From Corynebacterium ammoniagenes DSM 20306 (GTDB taxonomy: Bacteria > Actinomycetota > Actinomycetes > Mycobacteriales > Mycobacteriaceae), in NCBI RefSeq assembly GCF_001941425.1, contig NZ_CP009244.1:1550001-1614000 (forward strand): DNA of 64,000 nucleotides, read 5' to 3'. The translations under genes and the position numbers were made by a program. Every line of letters starts with the position of its first letter. Position 1 is the stretch's first letter. The notes under the pieces were generated by a model. The model was not told the DNA's origin and did no database searches. It was given only the letters and a program-made list of their open reading frames with translations. Below, piece by piece: positions 1-10,431 of this stretch.

Positions 1-996
1 GGCCAGTTTCGCAGCAAGCTTGGCGATGGGAAAGCCTGTCGCCTTGGAAGCCAGCGCCGACGAACGGGACACACGTGGGTTCATCTCAATGACGATGATG
101 CGGCCGTTATCAGGGTGCACAGCGAACTGAATGTTGCAGCCGCCGGTATCCACGCCGACTTCACGGATAATGTCGATGCCCAAATCGCGCATCGTCTGGT
201 ATTCGCGGTCGGTAAGCGTCAGCGCTGGTGCCACAGTCACGGAGTCACCGGTGTGCACGCCCAGGGCATCGACATTTTCGATGGACGCGATAACAACCAC
301 GTTGTCATCGCCATCGCGCATGAGCTCAAGCTCGTATTCTTTCCAACCCAATATGGATTCTTCAATCAAGACATTGGCCTCAGGTGAAGCAGCCAAGCCG
401 CCGCCTGCGATGCGCTCTAAGTCCTCATTGGTATACGCCAGTCCAGAGCCCAAGCCGCCCATGGTAAAGGAAGGGCGCACAACAACAGGCAGGCCGAGTT
501 CGGCAACCGTGGCGTGGACCTCATCCATGTTGTGGCACACGGCAGAGCGTGCGGATTCGCCGCCGATGGATTCGACGATGTCTTTGAATTTCTGACGGTC
601 CTCGCCACGTTCGATGGCGTCGATGTCCGCGCCGATGAGCTCGATACCGTGCTTTTCCAAAATGCCTGCGCGGTCCAACTGAATGGCGGCATTAAGCGCG
701 GTCTGACCACCCAGGGTTGCTAGAACAGCGTCGATGGGGTGTCCTTCGGCACGTTCTTTGACCAAGATTTCTTCGATGAATTCTGGCTCAATGGGCTCGA
801 CGTAGGTGTGGTCGGCGAACTCCGGGTCGGTCATAATCGTTGCCGGGTTGGAGTTGATCAGCGTGACGCGCAGCCCTTCTTCTTTAAGGACACGGCAGGC
901 TTGGGTGCCCGAGTAGTCGAACTCACAGGCCTGGCCGATGACAATCGGGCCGGAGCCGATGACCAGGACGTGATTAATATCGTTGCGCTTTGGCAT
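1..996 (-). CDS. carB: Carbamoyl-phosphate synthase large subunit, N-terminal part
   Basis: This is the ATP-grasp large subunit that makes carbamoyl phosphate from bicarbonate, ammonia (from CarA) and two ATP. The first 332 codons are present and the rest lies beyond the window edge. The translation opens [20 protein letters not shown], contains the early [11 protein letters not shown] segment and the ATP-grasp stretch ending in [18 protein letters not shown], all typical of CarB. The ATG at 994-996 lies 30 bp after the carA stop and follows AGGAAAGG. It is the last visible gene of the pyr operon. The identification is from sequence; activity is family knowledge. Confidence 0.97.
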   Translation of the reverse strand, partial: MPKRNDINHVLVIGSGPIVIGQACEFDYSGTQACRVLKEEGLRVTLINSNPATIMTDPEFADHTYVEPIEPEFIEEILVKERAEGHPIDAVLATLGGQTALNAAIQLDRAGILEKHGIELIGADIDAIERGEDRQKFKDIVESIGGESARSAVCHNMDEVHATVAELGLPVVVRPSFTMGGLGSGLAYTNEDLERIAGGGLAASPEANVLIEESILGWKEYELELMRDGDDNVVVIASIENVDALGVHTGDSVTVAPALTLTDREYQTMRDLGIDIIREVGVDTGGCNIQFAVHPDNGRIIVIEMNPRVSRSSALASKATGFPIAKLAAKLA

Positions 997-1026
997 GGTT
1001 TTCTCTCTTACCTTTCCTGGTCTGAG

Positions 1027-2181
1027 TTACTTATTGCTTGGGGAGTAGTCGGACATCAGGGTGATGAACTGGTCAAACAGTGGGTTCGCATCGTGCGGGC
1101 CCGCAGCGGACTCCGGGTGGTACTGCACGGAGTAAGCCAGTCCATTCGACAAAGCAACACCTTCGACGGTGCCGTCATTCAAGCAGGTGTGGGTAACCTG
1201 CGCTGGACCGAAGTCGGTCTCAAATTCTTCGCCTGGGTTATCGGTGGGCATAGCCAGTGCGAAGCCGTGGTTTTGAGAGGTGATATCAATCTTGCCGCTG
1301 ATGTGGTTTTTCACCGGCACGTTGATGCCGCGGTGGCCGAATTTCATCTTGAAGGTATCCAGTCCGAGTGCGCGTCCCAACAGCTGGTTGCCGAAGCAGA
1401 TGCCGAAAAATGGCACCTGTGCTGAGAGCACATCGCGAATAACCGCCACTGCATCGTCAGCGGTTGCTGGGTCACCAGGACCATTGGAGACAAAGACACC
1501 GTCCGGCTTGTACTGCTGGATATCCGCAAAGGGGGTGTTAGCGGGCACCACGATGGTTTCAATGCCACGCTTGGCAAAATGGCGTGGGGTCGACATCTTA
1601 ATGCCCATGTCATAGGCCACGACGGTGTACTTCTTCTCCCCTTCTACAGGGATCGTGTAGACCTCTTTAGTGGACACTTGCGTAGATAGCTCGGCGCCAG
1701 CCATTGATTCCTGGGAAGCTACTTCTTCTACCAGCTCTTCTACTGGCCGCTTCGCTGCATCACCGGAGAAAATCCCAGCGGCAATCGAGCCTTCATTGCG
1801 CAGGTGGCGTACCAGCGAGCGGGTATCCACGCCCTGAATGCCGATGATTCCCTGCGCCAGCATTTCCTCTTCCAGACTGCGTTCCGCGCGCCAGTTAGAT
1901 ACGCGGTGTGAGAGGTTGCGGATAACGAGCCCTGCGACCCAGATATTGCCGCCGTTGGACTCATTGTCTTCATCATTCCAGCCGGTATTGCCAATTTGTG
2001 GCGCGGTGGTGACCACGATCTGGCGATGGTAGGAAGGATCCGTCATGGTTTCTTGGTAGCCGGTCATCGCGGTGGTAAATACCGCTTCACCCAAGGTGGT
2101 ACCGATTGCGCCGAATCCCAAGCCGCGGAAGCTGCGGCCGTCGGCGAGCACCAGGATGGCAGGTTGTGAAGTGTTCGTCAC
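1027..2181 (-). CDS. carA: Carbamoyl-phosphate synthase small (glutaminase) subunit
   Basis: A 384-residue class I glutamine amidotransferase subunit that releases ammonia from glutamine and passes it to CarB. The N-terminal CarA domain (LVLADGRSFRG, GEAVFTTAMTGYQE) is followed by the amidotransferase domain, with the nucleophile elbow FFGICFGNQLLGRALG (Cys about residue 262) and the later QYHPES histidine/glutamate pair. Nearly full family length. It is preceded by 142 bp that hold its own promoter-like sequence, unlike the tight spacing of pyrR-pyrB-pyrC, so carAB can probably be transcribed apart from the upstream pyr genes. Confidence 0.97.
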   Translation of the reverse strand: MTNTSQPAILVLADGRSFRGLGFGAIGTTLGEAVFTTAMTGYQETMTDPSYHRQIVVTTAPQIGNTGWNDEDNESNGGNIWVAGLVIRNLSHRVSNWRAERSLEEEMLAQGIIGIQGVDTRSLVRHLRNEGSIAAGIFSGDAAKRPVEELVEEVASQESMAGAELSTQVSTKEVYTIPVEGEKKYTVVAYDMGIKMSTPRHFAKRGIETIVVPANTPFADIQQYKPDGVFVSNGPGDPATADDAVAVIRDVLSAQVPFFGICFGNQLLGRALGLDTFKMKFGHRGINVPVKNHISGKIDITSQNHGFALAMPTDNPGEEFETDFGPAQVTHTCLNDGTVEGVALSNGLAYSVQYHPESAAGPHDANPLFDQFITLMSDYSPSNK

Positions 2182-2226
2182 AGGAGTGTGCCTTTCAAAT
2201 GGAGTGGAAATAATTCACTACTTTGC

Positions 2227-2256
2227 ATTATATTACTACGTCAGCTCTTGCGTCTA
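2227..2256 (-). promoter_or_regulatory. Candidate carA promoter
   Basis: On the minus strand a perfect TATAAT (2227-2232) stands 18 bp after TAGACG (2251-2256), which matches four of six bases of TTGACA. It would start a transcript about 40 nt upstream of the carA ATG. It lies in the only large gap within the pyr operon. This is a sequence-based prediction. Confidence 0.6.
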
Positions 2257-2279
2257 TACAGCGCCTAGGCGAAACGCCC

Positions 2280-2310
2280 CGAATTAAAATATTCGAGCGT
2301 CTGCATAAAT
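2280..2310. promoter_or_regulatory. Palindrome and TGCATAAAT element upstream of carA (possible ArgR site)
   Basis: CGAAT and ATTCG form a 5-bp inverted repeat around a 6-bp AT core (2280-2295), followed by TGCATAAAT (2302-2310). The pair sits about 25-55 bp upstream of the predicted carA -35. TGCATAAT-like words also occur before argC and argG in this window, which suggests an arginine-responsive operator. The spacing does not match the E. coli ARG box exactly, so the assignment is tentative. Confidence 0.35.
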
Positions 2311-2323
2311 TGAGAGTTGCTAT

Positions 2324-3664
2324 TTAATTTTCTTGGGCATCAAGTTCATAGGTGACATGGCCACGCAAGATGGTGTGCGTAACCCGGGCGCCAAACTCAA
2401 TTCCTTCATAAGGGTTGTTTTCACTCTTGGACGCAAGCTGCGTCTTATCTGACACCCAGGCTGCTTCGGGGTCTACCAGCGTGAGGTTCGCTGGTTCCCC
2501 AACCGCAATTGGACGTCCATGGTCCGGCAAGCGGGTAATTTCCGCCGGGCGCTCACTCATCACGCGCGCAATAAAGCGCCAGTCCGCAAGGCCTGGCTCC
2601 ACAAAGAGCTTGACGATGACCGCGAGCGAGCTTTCTAGGCCCAACATGCCCGGCTTCGCGTGGTCGAATTCCACGCACTTATCTTCCGAACCGTGTGGCG
2701 CGTGGTCGGTGGCGACAACATCGATGACCCCATCGAGCAGCGCCTGACGCAACGCCAAGGTGTCGTGTTCTTCGCGCAACGGTGGGTTCACGCGGTAAAC
2801 CCCGTCGTAGGTGCGCAGCTTGTCATCGGTCAGCAGCAAGTGGTGCGGGGTTACTTCGGCGCTCAGTGGGATGTCCTGGGACTTCGCCCACTTCAGCAGC
2901 TCCACGGTACCGGTGGTGGAAGCATGGCAAATGTGCACGCGGTTGCCATAATCGCGGGCAAGCAGTGCATCACGAGCGACGATGGATTCTTCTGCCACCC
3001 GTGGCCAGCCGCGAAGACCCAGCTGCGCTGCGGTGGCACCTTCATGGGCAACTGCGCCTTCGGTCAAGCGTGGTTCTTCAGCATGCTGTGCAATAAGCAC
3101 ATCCAAGCCCTTGGCATATTCCAACGCGCGGCGCATCAGCTGTGGGTCAGCAACGCACTTGCCATCATCTGAGAACATGCGCACTTTGGCATCGGAGCGC
3201 GCCATCATGCCAAATTCTGTGAGGTCTTTGCCTTCGAGACTTTTAGTAATCGACCCTACTGGGTGAACATCGCATATCCCCAAGCCCTGGGCTTTGGCCC
3301 ATACAGACTCGGCGATGACGGGCTGGTCCATCACGGGTGAGGTATTAGCCATGGTAAAGACCGCGGTAAACCCGCCTTTGGCCGCAGCCTTCGAGCCGGT
3401 CTCAATCGTTTCCGTATCTTCACGGCCAGGTTCGCGCAGGTGCACGTGCATATCAACCAAGCCGGGAAGCAGCACCTGCCCGGCACCGTCAATGGTGCGG
3501 TCAGCGCCACCATCGGTACCGGCGTCGGCGCCAATGGCAGAAATCTTGCCGTCTTCAATAACAACGTTGACGGGCTTACCTTCACCGTAAGGGCGAACAT
3601 TGGTCAGCACGGTGGTTTCGGCCGCGGCGGGTGCTTGACGGCCGGTGTCTGGATAATGAGTCAC
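2324..3664 (-). CDS. pyrC: Dihydroorotase
   Basis: A 446-residue class I dihydroorotase of the amidohydrolase superfamily. It interconverts N-carbamoyl-aspartate and dihydroorotate, the third step of UMP synthesis. The metal-binding [10 protein letters not shown] lies at about residues 71-80, followed by HAEE, the HICHAST segment and ATDHAPH near residue 320. The start is a GTG after a good GAGGAG site. It lies 33 bp after pyrB, so it is co-transcribed with pyrR and pyrB. Confidence 0.97.
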   Translation of the reverse strand: MTHYPDTGRQAPAAAETTVLTNVRPYGEGKPVNVVIEDGKISAIGADAGTDGGADRTIDGAGQVLLPGLVDMHVHLREPGREDTETIETGSKAAAKGGFTAVFTMANTSPVMDQPVIAESVWAKAQGLGICDVHPVGSITKSLEGKDLTEFGMMARSDAKVRMFSDDGKCVADPQLMRRALEYAKGLDVLIAQHAEEPRLTEGAVAHEGATAAQLGLRGWPRVAEESIVARDALLARDYGNRVHICHASTTGTVELLKWAKSQDIPLSAEVTPHHLLLTDDKLRTYDGVYRVNPPLREEHDTLALRQALLDGVIDVVATDHAPHGSEDKCVEFDHAKPGMLGLESSLAVIVKLFVEPGLADWRFIARVMSERPAEITRLPDHGRPIAVGEPANLTLVDPEAAWVSDKTQLASKSENNPYEGIEFGARVTHTILRGHVTYELDAQEN

Positions 3665-3697
3665 AGGTTTATCTCCTCTTGATTTCTCGATACCGGC

Positions 3698-4666
3698 TTA
3701 AGCGCCTACCGCGGTGTGGTCCGCAGATCCGCTGCTCGCAATCAGCGTAAACAGCACCGCCATGCGCAGATGCACACCGTTGTTGACCTGCTGCAAGATC
3801 GCGGTCTGGGCATCATCGGCAACGGCGTAGTTAATTTCCATGCCGCGCAGCATAGGCCCGGGGTGCATGATGATGGCATCTTTTTTCATCATGGCAGCAC
3901 GCTGCTTGGACAAACCAAACAAAGTGGCATATTCACGATGCGACGGGAAAAATCCGCCATTCATGCGTTCTTGCTGCACGCGCAACATCATCACGACATC
4001 GGCATCGGAAACTTCCGAATCCAGGTCGACAGAGGTTTTCACCGGCCAACCTTCCACCCCGAAAGGCAACAGCGTCGGCGGAGCGACCAAGGTGACTTCC
4101 GCACCGAGGGCAGATAATAGGTCAACATTGGAGCGAACCACACGAGAGTGCAAGCAGTCGCCAACAATTTTGACCTTGAGCCCGGAAAAATCACCAGTGG
4201 AAATGCCCAGGCGCTGCCGCATGGTCATCGCGTCCAATAATGCTTGGGTGGGGTGCTGGTGAGAACCGTCGCCGGCGTTAATGACCGATGGGCCCTCTCC
4301 CCCAGGCGCAACCCACTGCGCTACCTGCTGGGCAGCACCGGATGAAGGGTGGCGAATGATAATCGAATCTGCCCCCAAGGCAGACAAGGTCATCGCGGTA
4401 TCGCGCAATGATTCGCCTTTTTTCACCGAGGAGGATGAGGCTGACAGGTTGATAACATCAGCCGACATCCACTTGCCCGCAGTTTCAAAAGAAGCGCGGG
4501 TACGCGTGGAGTTTTCATAAAAAAGGGTATAGATGGTGCGACCGCGCAAGGTAGGAAGCTTTTTTACTTCCCGACCGTCGAGCGCTTCGCGGAACTTGTC
4601 TGCTTCATCGAGCAATCCGAGGATTTCATCTTTGTCCAGGTCGGAAATGCTTAACAGATGTTTCAC
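3698..4666 (-). CDS. pyrB: Aspartate carbamoyltransferase catalytic chain
   Basis: A 322-residue ATCase that joins carbamoyl phosphate and aspartate. The carbamoyl-phosphate loop [13 protein letters not shown] is at about residues 49-61, with [11 protein letters not shown] near 137 and [10 protein letters not shown] towards the C-terminus. No regulatory pyrI follows, as usual in actinobacteria, so control is expected at expression through PyrR. It starts 9 bp after the pyrR stop. It competes with ArgF (36842-37852) for carbamoyl phosphate. Confidence 0.97.
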   Translation of the reverse strand: MKHLLSISDLDKDEILGLLDEADKFREALDGREVKKLPTLRGRTIYTLFYENSTRTRASFETAGKWMSADVINLSASSSSVKKGESLRDTAMTLSALGADSIIIRHPSSGAAQQVAQWVAPGGEGPSVINAGDGSHQHPTQALLDAMTMRQRLGISTGDFSGLKVKIVGDCLHSRVVRSNVDLLSALGAEVTLVAPPTLLPFGVEGWPVKTSVDLDSEVSDADVVMMLRVQQERMNGGFFPSHREYATLFGLSKQRAAMMKKDAIIMHPGPMLRGMEINYAVADDAQTAILQQVNNGVHLRMAVLFTLIASSGSADHTAVGA

Positions 4667-4675
4667 TTTGTCTCC

Positions 4676-5308
4676 TTATTGCGTGGAAGTGATGCCGCGG
4701 GTCAAGACCACCGCGTCGCGGCCGTCAATATCGCTAATAAGGACATCAATATCTTCATCCCGTGAGGTCGGTACGTTCTTGCCCACATAGTCAGCACGAA
4801 TAGGAACCTGGCGGTGGCCACGGTCTACTAAGACTGCTAATTGGATAGATTGCGGGCGACCGATATCGCTCAGCGCATCAAGTGCGGCGCGAATGGTGCG
4901 ACCGGAAAATAGAACATCATCGACCAAAATGACGATTGACTGATCAATGCCGCCAGCTGGGATGGACGTTGGTTGCAGGGCGCGATGCGGTTTATTACGC
5001 AAATCATCGCGATACAACGTGATATCTAAAGATCCGCAAGGGACCTCCACACCGGAAAATTCTTCAATTTTCTGTGCTAAACGGTGTGCTAGGGGCGCTC
5101 CGCCTGAAGGGATGCCCAATAGAATTACTCGCGCAGCATCTGGTGAATCCAGTGCTGTCTTTTCAATAATCTGGTGCGCGATGCGGGCCGTTGTACGTTC
5201 AACGTCGTCGGCAGAAAGCAATTCCGTTTCAATCACACTCGTCGCTGGGACGTGTGCTTCTTCCGGGTCAGCTTCGTGCCCGCCGTTGGGTACAGTGGTT
5301 CCACTCAT
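4676..5308 (-). CDS. pyrR: Bifunctional pyr operon regulator / uracil phosphoribosyltransferase
   Basis: A 210-residue PyrR, the first gene of the pyr operon. The PRPP-binding signature [14 protein letters not shown] is at about residues 126-139, and the type I phosphoribosyltransferase fold spans roughly 30-200. A charged 25-residue N-terminal extension is present. The ATG at 5308 follows a strong AAGGAGG. PyrR binds pyr mRNA when UMP is high; the leader here carries a matching hairpin next to the ribosome binding site (separate entry), so autogenous translational control is likely. Confidence 0.95.
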   Translation of the reverse strand: MSGTTVPNGGHEADPEEAHVPATSVIETELLSADDVERTTARIAHQIIEKTALDSPDAARVILLGIPSGGAPLAHRLAQKIEEFSGVEVPCGSLDITLYRDDLRNKPHRALQPTSIPAGGIDQSIVILVDDVLFSGRTIRAALDALSDIGRPQSIQLAVLVDRGHRQVPIRADYVGKNVPTSRDEDIDVLISDIDGRDAVVLTRGITSTQ

Positions 5309-5310
5309 CG

Positions 5311-5340
5311 TGACCTCCTTCCCCGCCTCACAGTGCGGTC
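5311..5340 (-). promoter_or_regulatory. Predicted PyrR-binding hairpin at the pyrR ribosome binding site
   Basis: On the minus strand CCGC-A-CTGTGAG-GCGG (5323-5338) folds as a 4-bp stem with a bulged A and a CTGTGAG loop, followed by the AAGGAGG ribosome site (5314-5320) and the pyrR ATG. CNGNGAG is the conserved core of PyrR-binding loops in Bacillus. In mycobacteria PyrR is reported to repress translation at such a site. The fold and motif are read from sequence; binding is inferred. Confidence 0.75.
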
Positions 5341-5606
5341 CTTAAAGGATGTGTTCACTAGAAATATGGTGACCGTAGTTTTTACAGCTGCATAAACCCT
5401 AGCACCGCGCCCATAATTGCGCAGCATTTTAATTCCAGTCATTCCCCCTATGTGGAGCTACCAACTTCGTTGTCGTGCGGTTTTCCACAGTCGTTCGGCA
5501 CACATGCGAAGTTGCACACAACCTTGGCAAGTTATCAGGGCTAAACTATGGGCAAGTATTAGGCGCCGCCCGTCTGATGAACGAACCACCAAGGAGCGTT
5601 TCCTGC

Positions 5607-7004
5607 ATGAGTTTTTCTGCTTCACACGTAGTTCCAGCACCCCGGGAACAGGTGTGGGAATGGCATTCGCGGGAAGGCTCACTGTCCCGGTTGACCCCGC
5701 CATTTGTGCCCATGACTCCCCTGCAGCAGGCAAAAAGGCTTTCCGATGGCACCACGGTGCTTGGTTTTCCCGCCGGATTACGGTGGACCGCGCGCCATGA
5801 CCTCTCGCGCTTTCGCAATGGCTACGCCTTCTCGGATGTCTGCACCAACGCGCCCATGCGCGTACTCGCTAATTGGCGCCACGACCATCTTTTTGAAGAT
5901 CACCCCGATGGCACTCAGGTCACCGATGTGGTCGATACCCGCGTGCCCAAAGCTGTGCTCGATTCCATGTTTGCCTACCGCCAGCAGCAGCTGATTGAAG
6001 ATACCGCGTTAATCAACCGCCTCAAAGATCTTGGCCACGTGGAAGGCTTAGCGGATGGCACCTCCATTTACGGTGCACAGCGCCGATTAACCATTGCCAT
6101 GACCGGCTCGCGCGGCGCAGTCGGGCGTGCTTTAAGCGCCCAACTATCTCTGGCAGGCCATGAGGTAATCCAGTTAGTGCGCGGCAAAGTAAAACCCGGT
6201 CAGCGCCTGTGGAACCCGGTAGCTCCCGCTGAGGATCTCCTCGACGGCGTTGATGTCCTCGTCCACTTAGCCGGTGAGCCGATCTTTGGCCGCTTTAATG
6301 AGTCGCATAAAAACGATATTCGTAACTCGCGCGTGGAGCCGACCCGCAAGCTTGCAGAATTAGTCGCTGCCTCCAAGACGGTGACCACCATGGTCTCTGC
6401 GTCTGCGATTGGCTACTACGGCAATGATCGCGGTGAGGAGATTCTGGTTGAAGACTCTGATCCCGGCGATGGATTCTTAGCCGATGTCTGCGTGGAGTGG
6501 GAAAAAGCCACCGCACCTGCCTCCGATGCTGGCAAGCGCGTGGTCACGGTGCGCACCGGCGTCGTGCTGTCCGGCAATTCCGGTGTGCTGCCTCTGTTTA
6601 AAGCGCTGTTTTCCACGGGCCTCGGTGGTTTCTTCGGCGATGGCGAGTTCTGGCTTTCCTGGATCGCTGCTGATGACCTGACCGATATTTATACCCACGC
6701 GATTTTGGATGATGCCTATAGCGGGCCCATCAATGCTGTCAGCCCTCACCCAGTGTTAAACCGTGGTCTTGCACAAGCCATCGGAACCGAAATGAAACGT
6801 CCCTCGGTCATGCCCATTCCAACATTTGGCCCCGCCCTGCTCTTGGGCAAAGAAGGCGCTCGCGAATTGGCGTTAGCGGACCAGCAAGTCCAACCGGAGG
6901 TCCTAGCGAATCACGAGCACCACTTTCGTTATCCCACTATCGACACGGCACTAGCGCATGAGCTTGGCCGCGAGCATCTTTGGACTCCGGAAGAACCGGC
7001 TTAA
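5607..7004 (+). CDS. TIGR01777-type SDR epimerase with N-terminal SRPBCC domain
   Basis: A 465-residue two-domain protein. Residues 1 to about 150 resemble a START/SRPBCC-like ligand-binding domain (opening MSFSASHVVPAPREQVWEWH). From about 165 on is an atypical short-chain dehydrogenase/epimerase with the NAD(P) loop ITIAMTGSRGAVGRALSAQL-like glycine segment and SASAIGYYG near the active site, the pattern of the YfcH/SDR39U1 family. The ATG at 5607 follows AAGGAG at 5591; an in-frame extension upstream lacks a site. Substrate unknown. It is the only plus-strand gene in the first 30 kb and faces der across a terminator. Confidence 0.85.
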   Translation: MSFSASHVVPAPREQVWEWHSREGSLSRLTPPFVPMTPLQQAKRLSDGTTVLGFPAGLRWTARHDLSRFRNGYAFSDVCTNAPMRVLANWRHDHLFEDHPDGTQVTDVVDTRVPKAVLDSMFAYRQQQLIEDTALINRLKDLGHVEGLADGTSIYGAQRRLTIAMTGSRGAVGRALSAQLSLAGHEVIQLVRGKVKPGQRLWNPVAPAEDLLDGVDVLVHLAGEPIFGRFNESHKNDIRNSRVEPTRKLAELVAASKTVTTMVSASAIGYYGNDRGEEILVEDSDPGDGFLADVCVEWEKATAPASDAGKRVVTVRTGVVLSGNSGVLPLFKALFSTGLGGFFGDGEFWLSWIAADDLTDIYTHAILDDAYSGPINAVSPHPVLNRGLAQAIGTEMKRPSVMPIPTFGPALLLGKEGARELALADQQVQPEVLANHEHHFRYPTIDTALAHELGREHLWTPEEPA

Positions 7005-7023
7005 CGGCACAAGCTATGCACAA

Positions 7024-7070
7024 GGCGAAGGGGCTATGAAAACCTCTCAGGTTTTCACAGCCCCTTCGCT
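7024..7070. terminator. Bidirectional terminator between the epimerase gene and der
   Basis: A nearly perfect 21-bp stem (arms at 7024-7044 and 7050-7070) with a 5-base loop lies between two converging genes. The single mismatch is in the CTATGAAA/TTTCACAG part. Its size and position support termination from both sides, although the T-run is short. Confidence 0.85.
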
Positions 7071-7116
7071 ATTTATCCGACACGAAATTTAGTCTGGAAG
7101 AAGTCTTGCTTGCCGA

Positions 7117-8736
7117 CTAGTGCTTTTGCGAGCGACGTTCGCGGACACGCACTGCAATGCGCACCGGAGTACCGTGGAAGCCAAAGTTCTCGCGGAATTT
7201 CCGCTCGAGGTAACGGCGGTAGCCGGCATCCAAAAAGCCAGTGGTAAATAGCACGATGGTCGGTGGCTGCGTACCAGCCTGCGTTGCAAAGAGCACACGT
7301 GGCAGACGGTTGTTTTTCATCGGTGGTGGGTTCGCAGCAATCGCATCGCGCATCCAGTTATTCAACTGGCCGGTGGTCACACGCTTATCCCAGCCTTCCA
7401 GCGCTTCAATCATCGCCGGTTCCAGACGCTGCAAGGAGCGTCCGGTCTCCGCAGAGATATTGATGCGGGTTACCCACGGCAGGTGCGCTAGTTGCTGATC
7501 GATTTCACGATCCAGATAGTAGCGACGATCCTCATCCATCAGATCCCACTTGTTGAATGCGATAACTAGGGCCTTACCGGCCTCCAGAACCATGTTCAAC
7601 ACGCGCTGGTCTTGCTCCGAGATTTCCTGGGAAGCATCAATCAGCATCACGCAGACTTCTGCGGCATCGATAACGCCGCGAGTACGCAAAGATGCATAGT
7701 ACTCATGTCCCTGCGCATTTTTGACCTTTTTGCGCAAGCCGGCGGTATCAACAAAGCGCCACAGCTGCTTGTCTAATTGCACCAAGGAGTCGACAGGATC
7801 CACTGTCGTACCCGAGACATTGTCAACCACCGAGCGTTCCTGGCCGGTGATCTTATTAAGCAGCGAGGACTTGCCCACATTGGGCTTGCCCACCAAAGCC
7901 ACACGACGAGGTCCTGCCGTGATGGACGAATGACGTGGCTGTTCTGGGAAGAGCTTGAGCACTTCATCCAGCACGTCGGCACCGCCGCGGCCGTGTTGCG
8001 CAGATACTGGCCACGGATCGCCAAGGCCTAAGGCATAGAACTCTGCCATGTCGGCGTACATGCTATCGGAGTCGAACTTATTGGCCACCAAAATGACGGG
8101 GACATCAGAACGCTGCAATTTGCGTGCCATGACCGAGTCCGTCTCGGTAATACCCACCTTGGTATCGACGACGAAAACGATGACGTCAGCAGTTTCCATG
8201 GCCACTTCTGCCTGACGGGCAATAGCACCATGGATACCCTTCGCGTTCGGATCCCAACCGCCGGTGTCTTGGACGAAAAAGCGTTGCCCATTCCAGTCAC
8301 CGATATATGAGATGCGGTCACGTGTAACACCTGGATGGTCTTCCACCACGGCTTCACGGCGACCTAAAAAGCGGTTGACCAACGAGGACTTGCCCACGTT
8401 AGGACGGCCAACGATAGCGACCGTGCACAGGTCTTCTGCGGTGTGCGCAGGGCCTGCGATACCGAAGGCGCGTTCAACTTCCGCCCATTCTTCTTCGGTA
8501 AAGTCTTGTCCGGCCACGCCGGTTTCTAAGATCTCTTCATCGATGAAGTGTGCTTCGCCGTATTCGGAGTCATCAAACTCGAAATCGAACTCTTCTTCGT
8601 TGAAGTCATCGGCAGCCCAGCCTCCGTGTGGTGCTTCGACTAGCTCCTCATCTAACTTGCCCGCCGGGTAGTGAAACTCGGTGTCTTGTTCGTGATCTGG
8701 CTGTTCGTTGTGCTGCTCGAAATTTTTATCGCTCAT
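7117..8736 (-). CDS. der: Ribosome biogenesis GTPase Der (EngA)
   Basis: A 539-residue tandem GTPase that helps mature the 50S subunit. An acidic extension of about 100 residues precedes G domain 1 ([23 protein letters not shown]), G domain 2 ([23 protein letters not shown]) and a C-terminal KH-like domain ending in basic residues. The ATG at 8736 (MSDKNFEQ) is chosen because AAGGAG lies 6 bases upstream, giving an 11-bp overlap with cmk. A start six codons further upstream is possible. Acidic N-terminal extensions are common in actinobacterial Der. Confidence 0.96.
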   Translation of the reverse strand: MSDKNFEQHNEQPDHEQDTEFHYPAGKLDEELVEAPHGGWAADDFNEEEFDFEFDDSEYGEAHFIDEEILETGVAGQDFTEEEWAEVERAFGIAGPAHTAEDLCTVAIVGRPNVGKSSLVNRFLGRREAVVEDHPGVTRDRISYIGDWNGQRFFVQDTGGWDPNAKGIHGAIARQAEVAMETADVIVFVVDTKVGITETDSVMARKLQRSDVPVILVANKFDSDSMYADMAEFYALGLGDPWPVSAQHGRGGADVLDEVLKLFPEQPRHSSITAGPRRVALVGKPNVGKSSLLNKITGQERSVVDNVSGTTVDPVDSLVQLDKQLWRFVDTAGLRKKVKNAQGHEYYASLRTRGVIDAAEVCVMLIDASQEISEQDQRVLNMVLEAGKALVIAFNKWDLMDEDRRYYLDREIDQQLAHLPWVTRINISAETGRSLQRLEPAMIEALEGWDKRVTTGQLNNWMRDAIAANPPPMKNNRLPRVLFATQAGTQPPTIVLFTTGFLDAGYRRYLERKFRENFGFHGTPVRIAVRVRERRSQKH

Positions 8737-9424
8737 CGGCAGACTCCTTGACAATAGTAATGAGGGCGTTGAGCACTTCTTGCGGGCTCATTGTAGAAGT
8801 ATCCACCACAACAGCGTCGTCTGCTGGGCGCAAAGGTGAGGTCGCACGTGATGAATCTGCTTCATCACGACGGACGACATCGGCTAAGACCGTATCGAAA
8901 TCTGCCGCGATGCCTGCGGCAATGTTTTGGTCATAGCGGCGTTGGGCGCGCACTTCAGCGGAGGCGGTCATGTAGGCCTTCGCCGGGGCATCGACAAGCA
9001 CGACGGTGCCAATATCGCGGCCTTCGACAATCGCGCGGTGTGAGCTTTGAGCGAGCTTGCGCTGCAAGTTCACTAGGTTCGTGCGTACCTCGGCAATCGC
9101 CGAGACTGCGGAGACGTTGCGCGTGACCTCGTCCTCACGGATTTCTTTGGATACATCTTCACCGTTGAATAAAACCTCGGTGGAATCTGGATCGTTCGAT
9201 ACTTCGAGTGGAAGATCCACGGTAGCAGCGATAACTGCTTGCGTATCGTGTGGGTCAATTCCCTGGCGTAATACGGCCAAGGTAGCCACGCGATACATCG
9301 CACCGGTATCGATGTACTTGGCATCAAGATGCTTAGCCAGAGCGCGACAGGTCGTCGACTTTCCGGTACCGGATGGTCCATCAACGGCGAGGATGAGGCC
9401 ATTTTCAGGCATATTTGAAATCAT
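8726..9424 (-). CDS. cmk: Cytidylate kinase
   Basis: A 232-residue CMP/dCMP kinase. The P-loop [12 protein letters not shown] is at about residues 13-24, followed by [13 protein letters not shown] and the [10 protein letters not shown] segment, all typical of Cmk. The ATG abuts the rluB stop (TAAATG), so translation is probably coupled. A second in-frame ATG four codons on is an alternative start. Gene order rluB-cmk-der is conserved in Corynebacteriales. Confidence 0.96.
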   Translation of the reverse strand: MISNMPENGLILAVDGPSGTGKSTTCRALAKHLDAKYIDTGAMYRVATLAVLRQGIDPHDTQAVIAATVDLPLEVSNDPDSTEVLFNGEDVSKEIREDEVTRNVSAVSAIAEVRTNLVNLQRKLAQSSHRAIVEGRDIGTVVLVDAPAKAYMTASAEVRAQRRYDQNIAAGIAADFDTVLADVVRRDEADSSRATSPLRPADDAVVVDTSTMSPQEVLNALITIVKESADER

Positions 9425-10351
9425 TTACATCCCCACTGCCTTGTACAAGCTCGTCAGCTCAGCAGAGTTCAGCGCACGAATGCCGCCTGGTTTCATATCG
9501 CCGAGTTGGACAGTGTGGATCTTGGTACGCACCAGGCGCTGTACAGGGTAGCCAGCAGCTTTGAGCATGCGGCGAACGATGTGCTTGCGTCCTTCGTGCA
9601 GCTCCAAACGGATCAACGACATGCCTTGGTTTTTGTCCACGATCTGGACGAAGTCGGCATTGGCCATGCCATCGTCAAGCTCAATGCCGTCTTTGAGCGT
9701 GCGAACCAAGCTCTTGTCTGCTTCGCCGAGCACGGTGGCCAGATAGGTCTTGGACACTTCATACTTCGGGTGCATCAAACGGTTGGCCAATTCACCATCA
9801 TTGGTTAAAATCAGCAAACCTTCGGTATCCGCATCCAACCGGCCGACGTGGAAAAGACGCTGGCCCGAGGCGGTTTTCTCCGCCACCATATCGCCCACGC
9901 AGGGACGACCCATGTCATCTTGCATGGTTGACTGCACGCCGCGCGGCTTGTTGAGGATGAAGTATTCGTGGTCTTCGTTGACGTTGACGCGCACGCCATC
10001 GACGCGAATGACATCGGCATTGGGGTTGACGCGCACGCCTTGGCGCTTGATGATCTTCCCGTTGACTTCGACGCGACCGGCATCGATGAGCACTTCCGCG
10101 TGACGACGCGAGGCCACGCCTGCCTTCGCGAGGACTTTTTGCAGGCGTTCGCCTTCGGTGTTGGGATTTTGAGTAGACTTTTCGTCTTCGTAGAGCCAAT
10201 CTGCGCCCAAATCACTAGCTACGGATTGGGCTGAGGCCTTCTTATTACGCTTAACGTTTTGACGACGCGCCGGTTTTGCATTCGACAGCAGAATTTCGCT
10301 GTCACGTTTTTTCTTTTCCGGTGTGCCGTCTCGGCGAGCGGGTGGGGTCAC
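9425..10351 (-). CDS. rluB: 23S rRNA pseudouridine synthase, RluB type
   Basis: A 308-residue RsuA/RluB-family pseudouridine synthase. A Lys/Arg-rich tail of about 65 residues comes first, then the S4 domain (ERLQKVLAKAGVASRRHAEV) and the catalytic domain with GRLDADTEGLLILTNDG, where the Asp is the nucleophile. The likely target is 23S rRNA U2605, by family. The start is GTG at 10351 behind AAAGGA. Between it and scpB are 80 bp. Confidence 0.93.
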   Translation of the reverse strand: MTPPARRDGTPEKKKRDSEILLSNAKPARRQNVKRNKKASAQSVASDLGADWLYEDEKSTQNPNTEGERLQKVLAKAGVASRRHAEVLIDAGRVEVNGKIIKRQGVRVNPNADVIRVDGVRVNVNEDHEYFILNKPRGVQSTMQDDMGRPCVGDMVAEKTASGQRLFHVGRLDADTEGLLILTNDGELANRLMHPKYEVSKTYLATVLGEADKSLVRTLKDGIELDDGMANADFVQIVDKNQGMSLIRLELHEGRKHIVRRMLKAAGYPVQRLVRTKIHTVQLGDMKPGGIRALNSAELTSLYKAVGM

Positions 10352-10431
10352 GGTGTCGTGTCCTTTTCTCTTAAATTGTATAAATTACGCTGAGTAGATC
10401 CTACTCCTGCACTAAAGCATAGAGCAAACCC

